From Lentisphaerota bacterium (GTDB lineage Bacteria; Verrucomicrobiota; Lentisphaeria; Oligosphaerales; Oligosphaeraceae), in assembly GCA_012800625.1 (NCBI GenBank), contig JAAZIY010000087.1, forward strand, positions 1 through 10,535: DNA of 10,535 nt, in the 5' to 3' direction. The notes below the pieces were generated by a model. It did not search any database. It saw only the letters and a list, made by a program, of their open reading frames with translations, and was not told the DNA's origin. Position numbers and translations under genes: made by a program. This document shows positions 6,244-10,535 of this stretch, piece after piece; positions within the stretch are counted from its first letter, which is position 1, and each line of letters starts with the position of its first letter.

Positions 6244-7956
6244 TTAATTCGCCATGGTATACTGCAGCACTTCGGCGGCAGTGCTCACGCCGAGCAGCAC
6301 TTGGTTGATACCGTCTTGGCGCAAGGTCAGCAGCCCTTCCTCTATGGCTTTGCGTTTAATGTCCTGGGTAGGCATACGGCGGTTGATCATGCCCTGTATC
6401 GCTTCGCTGATATGCAGCAGTTCAAAGATACCCACCCGTCCCTTGTAACCGCTGCCGTTGCAAAGCTCGCAACCGCCGCCGCGATAGAAGGGCTTGCCCG
6501 CTATGTCTTCACGCGTGATGCCAAGCATGCGCAGCTCGCGGTCATCAGGAATATAAGCGGTCTTGCAATTGTTGCAGCAACGCCGGATAAGGCGCTGGGC
6601 CAGCACGCCGATCACCGTGGAGCTAATCAGAAAAGGCTCTATGCCCATGTCGATCAGCCGGGTCACTGCGCCGGCGGCGTCGTTGGTATGTAAAGTGCTG
6701 AGCACCAAGTGCCCGGTAAGAGATGCTTGGATAGCGATGCCGGCGGTCTCCACGTCGCGGATTTCACCTACCATGATGCGGTCGGGGTCCTGGCGCAGGA
6801 AAGCGCGCAATGCCCTGGGAAAAGTCATTCCTATGCCTTCTCGGATAGGCAGCTGCAAGATACCCTCGATATCGTACTCGACCGGGTCCTCGGCGGTAAG
6901 CAGCTTGTCCTCCATAGTGTTGATTTCCCGCAGTCCGGAATACAGAGTGGTGGTTTTGCCGCTGCCAGTGGGGCCGGTGACCAGGAAGATGCCGTTGGGC
7001 TGTTTAATCATGTGGCGGATTTCCTTGGTCATGGCAGGCGTCATGCCCAGGTTGTCCAGGCTCAGGCTGACCACGGAGCGGTCCAGTACGCGCAGCACGA
7101 CGGACTCGCCGTATCTGGTGGGCAGGGTTGAGACACGCAGGTCTATGGGTTTGCGGTTGATGCGCAGCTCGATGCGCCCGTCCTGCGGCAGGCGGCGCTC
7201 GGCGATATTTAGTCCGCTCATGACTTTGATGCGGCTGATCACTGGTATGGCCAGGTGTTTGGGCGGCGGCGCCATTTCATACAGCGCGCCGTCAATACGG
7301 TATCTGATGCGGAACTCGTCAACGAAAGGCTCGAAATGTATATCGCTGGCCTGGTCTTTGATGGCCTGCTGCAAGATAATGTTGACGAAACGCACGATGG
7401 GGGCGTCGTTGGCCGCCTTCTCCAGCTCGGCCTGGTCGGCATTGGACAAGTCCTCTTCCTTATGCAGGCTTTTGATCTCCTCGAGCACATCGTTGATGGA
7501 ACCGCCCTTTTCAGGGTAGAATAGGTCCAGGGCCTCCTCCACATCCTTGGGACGACCCACCTGAATTATGCATTCACGGTTCAAGACAAAATGCAACTCG
7601 TCGATCAGACGCGGATCAAAAGGATTGTCAGCCACCAAGGTGACCGAGTCCTCAGTCTGCTTCAGCGGGATTATGCCGTAGGTGCGCGCCACGTCCGCAG
7701 AAAGCAGCTCGATTAGCTCCTCATCCAGCTCGCCGGTGCGGATTTCAACAAACTCGGTGCCCAGGTCTTCGGCCACCAGCTTTAACAAGCTGTCTTCGTC
7801 AATGATCTCGTAATTGTAGAGCACGCGTTGAAAGCTCATGCCGTTGCGTATGCTTTCATCGAGCACCTCTTCGAGCTGCTCATCGGTGGCTCTGCCTCTG
7901 GAAACCAGCAGGTTCCAGATCATGTTGACATCGGCTGAAATATCAATTTGTGACAT
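6244..7956 (-). CDS. pilB: Type IV pilus assembly ATPase PilB, copy 1 (GspE family)
   Basis: This 570-residue protein is the usual PilB length. The N-terminus (about 10-150) fits an MshEN/T2SSE_N-type domain, though without a clear RLG cyclic-di-GMP motif. The ATPase core has SDIHFEP (204-210), Walker A GPTGSGKTT (328-336), Asp box TAEDPVEYD (354-362), RQDPDRIMVGEIRD (388-401, Walker B) and the His box TGHLVLSTLHTND (414-426). Cysteines at 460/461, 464, 496 and 499 form the zinc-binding C-M2 insertion typical of PilB/GspE. It powers pilin polymerisation through PilC. The ATG at 7956 has AGGAG 6 nt upstream. Where most relatives read INQVQV after the Asp box, this one reads ILQLPI (366-371). 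The other PilB copy lies 113 bp upstream. A type II secretion GspE is the alternative. Confidence 0.93.
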   Translation of the reverse strand: MSQIDISADVNMIWNLLVSRGRATDEQLEEVLDESIRNGMSFQRVLYNYEIIDEDSLLKLVAEDLGTEFVEIRTGELDEELIELLSADVARTYGIIPLKQTEDSVTLVADNPFDPRLIDELHFVLNRECIIQVGRPKDVEEALDLFYPEKGGSINDVLEEIKSLHKEEDLSNADQAELEKAANDAPIVRFVNIILQQAIKDQASDIHFEPFVDEFRIRYRIDGALYEMAPPPKHLAIPVISRIKVMSGLNIAERRLPQDGRIELRINRKPIDLRVSTLPTRYGESVVLRVLDRSVVSLSLDNLGMTPAMTKEIRHMIKQPNGIFLVTGPTGSGKTTTLYSGLREINTMEDKLLTAEDPVEYDIEGILQLPIREGIGMTFPRALRAFLRQDPDRIMVGEIRDVETAGIAIQASLTGHLVLSTLHTNDAAGAVTRLIDMGIEPFLISSTVIGVLAQRLIRRCCNNCKTAYIPDDRELRMLGITREDIAGKPFYRGGGCELCNGSGYKGRVGIFELLHISEAIQGMINRRMPTQDIKRKAIEEGLLTLRQDGINQVLLGVSTAAEVLQYTMAN

Positions 7957-8027
7957 ATTGCGCTCCTGTTTTGCGCCGCCCGAAAAAGCGTTTCACGGGC
8001 ATTGAAGGCAGTCGGGTAGGTTTTTGG

Positions 8028-8055
8028 ACACTAAGACACACTAAGACACAGCAAT
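8028..8055 (+). repeat. ACACNAAG decamer array downstream of pilB copy 2
   Basis: Units lie at 8028 (ACACTAAG), 8038 (ACACTAAG) and 8048 (decayed ACAGCAAT), exactly 10 bp apart and preceded by TTTTTGG. The last ends 14 nt from the pilB stop at 8070. Orientation is opposite to the gene. Confidence 0.7.
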
Positions 8056-8069
8056 TGGACGCGGTCTAA

Positions 8070-9785
8070 TTAGTCTGTGGTGATACGCAGCACCTCTTGC
8101 AGGGTGGTGATGCCCATGGCGGCTTTGCGCAGTGCGTCCTGCCTGAGGGTATGCATGCCTATCTCGACTGCTCGTTTGCCGATCACGCTGGCGTCGGCTT
8201 TGCCATAGATAAGCGCCTCGATGCTGTCGTCAAGAATGAAAATCTCGTAGATTCCCATTCTTCCCTTGTATCCTTTTTTACATTCAGTGCATCCTTTGCC
8301 ATGCATGAACTTGGCTTTTTGCAGGTATTCGTCAGTTAGATGCAGCTCTTCTCTCTCATTTTCGTCAGGCGTATATGGCGTCGGGCACTGTTTACAGAGC
8401 CTGCGCACCAAGCGCTGTGCCATGACCGCGCGCAGCGAGGAGGCGATCAGGAAGGGCTTGATATGCATGTCAATAAGACGGGTGATGGCCGAAGGAGCAT
8501 CATTGGTATGCAAGGTGCTGAACACCAAGTGTCCGGTAAGCGCGGCATTAATGGCGATCTCGCCGGTTTCAGTATCGCGGATTTCACCGACCATGATGAT
8601 ATTGGGCGCCTGGCGCAGCATGGCGCGCAGGGCGGTGACGAAAGTAAGCCCAATATCGCTGGCAATCTGCACCTGGTTGATACCCGACAACTCATACTCG
8701 ACCGGGTCTTCCGCCGTGATGATCTTGCGGGTAGGTTGGTTCAAGGTGTGCAAAAAAGAGTACAGCGAAGTAGTCTTGCCGCTACCGGTAGGACCGGTAA
8801 CCAGAAAGATGCCGTCAGGAAAATTGAGTATCTTGTAGATCATCTCCTGATCGTCCTCGAGAAACCCCAATTCGGAGATGCCCAGCATGACGCCGCTCTT
8901 GTCTAGAATACGCATGACTATGGACTCGCCGTGCGTGGTGGGTATGTCCGACACACGCAAGTCCAGCTCGCGACCCATGGCAGTGATGCGGATACGACCG
9001 TCCTGAGGCACGCGGTGTTCGGACAAGTCCATGCCCGACATCAGCTTAAGACGGGAGATGATCTGGTTTTGCAGGTATTTCGGCGGGCTTTCCACCTCGT
9101 TCAACACACCGTCAATGCGGTATCTGATGCGAAAACGCTTCTCCATAGGCTCCAGATGTATATCTGAAGAGCGCGTGCGGAAAGCCTCGATAATCATCAG
9201 CGACACATAGCGGATAATGGGAGCGGCGTCCTCGTCATTCTCCTGGGCGCTGACATCGGCGGTGACGTCGGCGGTTGCTCCGATAGTGATATCGGTAGTG
9301 ACCTCGGTCATGTCGCTGAGGAAATCGGCCACGCTGCCTTCATCGCTGCCATAGTAGAACTCCAGGGCGCGCTGTATCTGCCTTTTTGACGCTATAACCC
9401 CCTCGACATCCATTTTCATCAGGTGACGTATGACGTCTAAAGACTCGATATCTGCCGGGTCGGCCATGGCGATGCGCAGGATGCCGCCGCTCAAAGAAAT
9501 GGGCACCACTTCGTAACGGTTGGCGATGCGCCGCGGTATGAGATTGATAACCTCTTCAGCTATATTCTCCTTGGCACTTTCAAAATCGTATGTGTCCATG
9601 CCGTATTCAGCGGCAAGCAGCTGGGTGATATCCGACTCGGAGACCACCTTCATCAGATGCAGAGCCTCCATAACCGTTTCCAGCGATTCATCGTGCTGAC
9701 GCTCCTTGGCCTGTTCGAGTATCTCCTCGTTGATAATGCCGCGGGCAAGCATTAAATCCAAAATAAACTCATCTTGACCTACCAC
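8070..9785 (-). CDS. pilB: Type IV pilus assembly ATPase PilB, copy 2 (GspE family)
   Basis: The start is taken as GTG at 9785 (571 residues), because AGGGG lies 7 nt upstream on the minus strand. A TTG two codons earlier (9791) sits almost on that site and is less likely. The N-terminal domain (about 1-150) is MshEN/T2SSE_N-like. A Thr/Asp/Ala-rich linker at about 160-185 joins it to the ATPase core. Numbering from the TTG, the core has SDIHLEP (209-215), Walker A GPTGSGKTT (333-341), Asp box TAEDPVEYE (359-367), INQVQI, Walker B IMVGEIRD (399-406) and His box TGHLVFSTLHTND (419-431). Cys 466, 469, 501 and 504 form the zinc site. The usual RQDPD before Walker B is RQAPN (393-397). It is clearly different in sequence from the adjacent copy 1, so this is an old paralogue and not a recent duplication. 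Confidence 0.92.
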   Translation of the reverse strand: MVGQDEFILDLMLARGIINEEILEQAKERQHDESLETVMEALHLMKVVSESDITQLLAAEYGMDTYDFESAKENIAEEVINLIPRRIANRYEVVPISLSGGILRIAMADPADIESLDVIRHLMKMDVEGVIASKRQIQRALEFYYGSDEGSVADFLSDMTEVTTDITIGATADVTADVSAQENDEDAAPIIRYVSLMIIEAFRTRSSDIHLEPMEKRFRIRYRIDGVLNEVESPPKYLQNQIISRLKLMSGMDLSEHRVPQDGRIRITAMGRELDLRVSDIPTTHGESIVMRILDKSGVMLGISELGFLEDDQEMIYKILNFPDGIFLVTGPTGSGKTTSLYSFLHTLNQPTRKIITAEDPVEYELSGINQVQIASDIGLTFVTALRAMLRQAPNIIMVGEIRDTETGEIAINAALTGHLVFSTLHTNDAPSAITRLIDMHIKPFLIASSLRAVMAQRLVRRLCKQCPTPYTPDENEREELHLTDEYLQKAKFMHGKGCTECKKGYKGRMGIYEIFILDDSIEALIYGKADASVIGKRAVEIGMHTLRQDALRKAAMGITTLQEVLRITTD

Positions 9786-9946
9786 AATCAAACCCCTGGT
9801 TTTACGTAACTATATTAAAACGCCTATATTTTTCCATGCGCAGGATATAAGTTATCAGTTAAACGCCATAAATGCAAGCGCAGAACAAAATTGAATATGC
9901 ATTACTAGATATTCCCGGACAAACCGCGTCCAAAAAACTTATCCGA

Positions 9947-9975
9947 CAGGAATTTGGACACGAATTCACCCGAAG
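9947..9975 (+). repeat. ACACNAAG repeat pair with leader downstream of recF
   Basis: Two decayed units, ACACGAAT (9958) and ACCCGAAG (9968), are 10 bp apart behind the same CAGGAATTTGGACAC leader (9947-9961) found at 6189-6203. The last unit ends 11 nt from the recF stop. The 195-bp gap between recF and pilB copy 2 otherwise shows no gene or clear promoter. A 7-bp inverted repeat (9928-9934 with 9953-9959) overlaps the leader. Confidence 0.55.
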
Positions 9976-9986
9976 GTACGGCAGCG

Positions 9987-10535
9987 TCATTCCAACACTG
10001 CGACATTGCCGCCTTTTACTTGAAAGACTCGGCTAGTCTGCTTGATTTCTTTAGGTATCTGTGTGCAGGCCAAGATTATCTGTGGAAAATCCTGCAGTTG
10101 TTGCAAAAAAACACCTCGATGGTAGTTGTCAAGCTCGCCGATAACATCATCAACAATCAAGGTCAGGTCCTGGTTCTTGAGTTCTAGCTGCATTATCTTC
10201 ATGCAGGCGAAGCGCAGAGCCAGGGCGGCGATGCGGCATTGTCCCTCCGAACCATAGGCGGAAAGCAAGTTGCCCGAGAAAAGGCAATTCATCTCGCTGC
10301 GGTGCGGGCCATAGCGCGTCGCCCCGTCCCGACAATCACGCTCATAGTTGCGCCTCAGCACCTCGTGATAGACCGCTGCCAGGCTGTCTTCCTCCATAAT
10401 GGCCGGCAGCTTGACATTCGTCGTAATGCCGGAAGCATACTTCAGGGAAAGCTTTAGCTGCTTGCCAAAGAAAAGCTCAGACTGTTCCAGGAGCGCAAGA
10501 TTAAGCTTCTCAATGAAGTCCTGACGGAATTTTTC
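9987..10535 (-). CDS. recF: DNA replication/repair protein RecF, C-terminal part
   Basis: The frame is open to the right edge and yields 182 residues of the C-terminal half; the Walker A end is outside the window. Visible are the RecF-type YGPHRSEMN (75-83 of the fragment), the ABC signature region YGSEGQCRIAALALRFA (94-110), and the Walker B/D-loop LTLIVDDVIGELD (124-136). An LACTQ switch region follows (155-159), where relatives have a Thr-rich strand. RecF is a SMC-like ATPase that with RecO and RecR loads RecA on gapped DNA coated by SSB. In many bacteria recF sits with dnaA and dnaN; here its downstream neighbour is a pilus gene on the same strand, 195 bp away, so co-transcription is not evident. 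Confidence 0.92.
   Translation of the reverse strand, partial: EKFRQDFIEKLNLALLEQSELFFGKQLKLSLKYASGITTNVKLPAIMEEDSLAAVYHEVLRRNYERDCRDGATRYGPHRSEMNCLFSGNLLSAYGSEGQCRIAALALRFACMKIMQLELKNQDLTLIVDDVIGELDNYHRGVFLQQLQDFPQIILACTQIPKEIKQTSRVFQVKGGNVAVLE

Noticed and set aside
6563..7519. 318-codon rightward open frame opposite pilB copy 1
   Set aside because: It lies wholly antisense to a gene with complete PilB motifs. Its translation is rich in Ser/Arg/Met with no family resemblance, as expected from reading the other strand of a GC-biased gene.
7978..8000. Small hairpin GCCCG/CGGGC upstream of pilB copy 1
   Set aside because: Only 5 bp with a 13-nt loop and no U-tract; too weak to call a terminator or a leader structure.
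8053..8071. AATTGGAC/GTCTAATT stem at the pilB copy 2 stop codon
   Set aside because: On the transcribed (minus) strand it contains an A-C mismatch, and the loop is only 3 nt. It probably reflects local AT-rich symmetry.
9792..9946. Promoter for pilB copy 2 in the recF-pilB gap
   Set aside because: Several AT-rich -10-like hexamers exist on the minus strand, but none has a convincing -35 at 16-18 nt.

Overview
This is a bacterial chromosomal window (moderate GC, ordinary Shine-Dalgarno sites, dense genes). It holds the 3' end of mnmA, an EamA-type transporter, a strongly divergent purine nucleoside phosphorylase homologue, a small secreted protein, ssb, a block of type IV pilus motor genes (pilC, pilT and two different pilB paralogues), and the 3' part of recF. 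The taxon cannot be fixed from the sequence alone. The style of the secretion ATPases and the repeat-rich intergenic DNA would suit a Gram-negative-type environmental or gut bacterium, perhaps of the Planctomycetota-Verrucomicrobiota-Lentisphaerota group; this is a weak inference from memory.

Layout. Positions 1-2207 are read rightwards: mnmA 3' end, transporter, PNP-like gene. Positions 2384-2746 hold a leftward gene for a 120-residue secreted coiled-coil protein. It diverges from ssb (3040-3600, rightward) across an AT-rich region with a 10-bp inverted repeat, whose two arms each carry a TTGCAA that could serve as the -35 of the two divergent promoters. From 3708 to the right edge everything is read leftwards. 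In transcription order this is recF (5' end outside the window), pilB copy 2, pilB copy 1, pilT, pilC. The two PilB proteins would power pilus extension, PilT retraction, and PilC is the inner-membrane platform they act on. No pilin, pilD or pilM-Q gene is in view.

The least expected feature is a family of short direct-repeat arrays in the intergenic DNA. The unit is an 8-bp core ACACNAAG repeated every 10 bp. Arrays or remnants lie just 3' of the stop codons of mnmA, ssb, pilC, pilT, pilB copy 1, pilB copy 2 and recF. Six of the seven sit 11-14 nt from the stop and the pilB copy 1 array sits 26 nt away. Between the convergent ssb and pilC genes two arrays face each other and make a 24-bp perfect hairpin. 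Arrays at different loci also share longer identical flanks, so they look like dispersed copies of one element. The second point of interest is the PNP-like protein, which keeps the family's layout but appears to have lost its catalytic and purine-binding residues.
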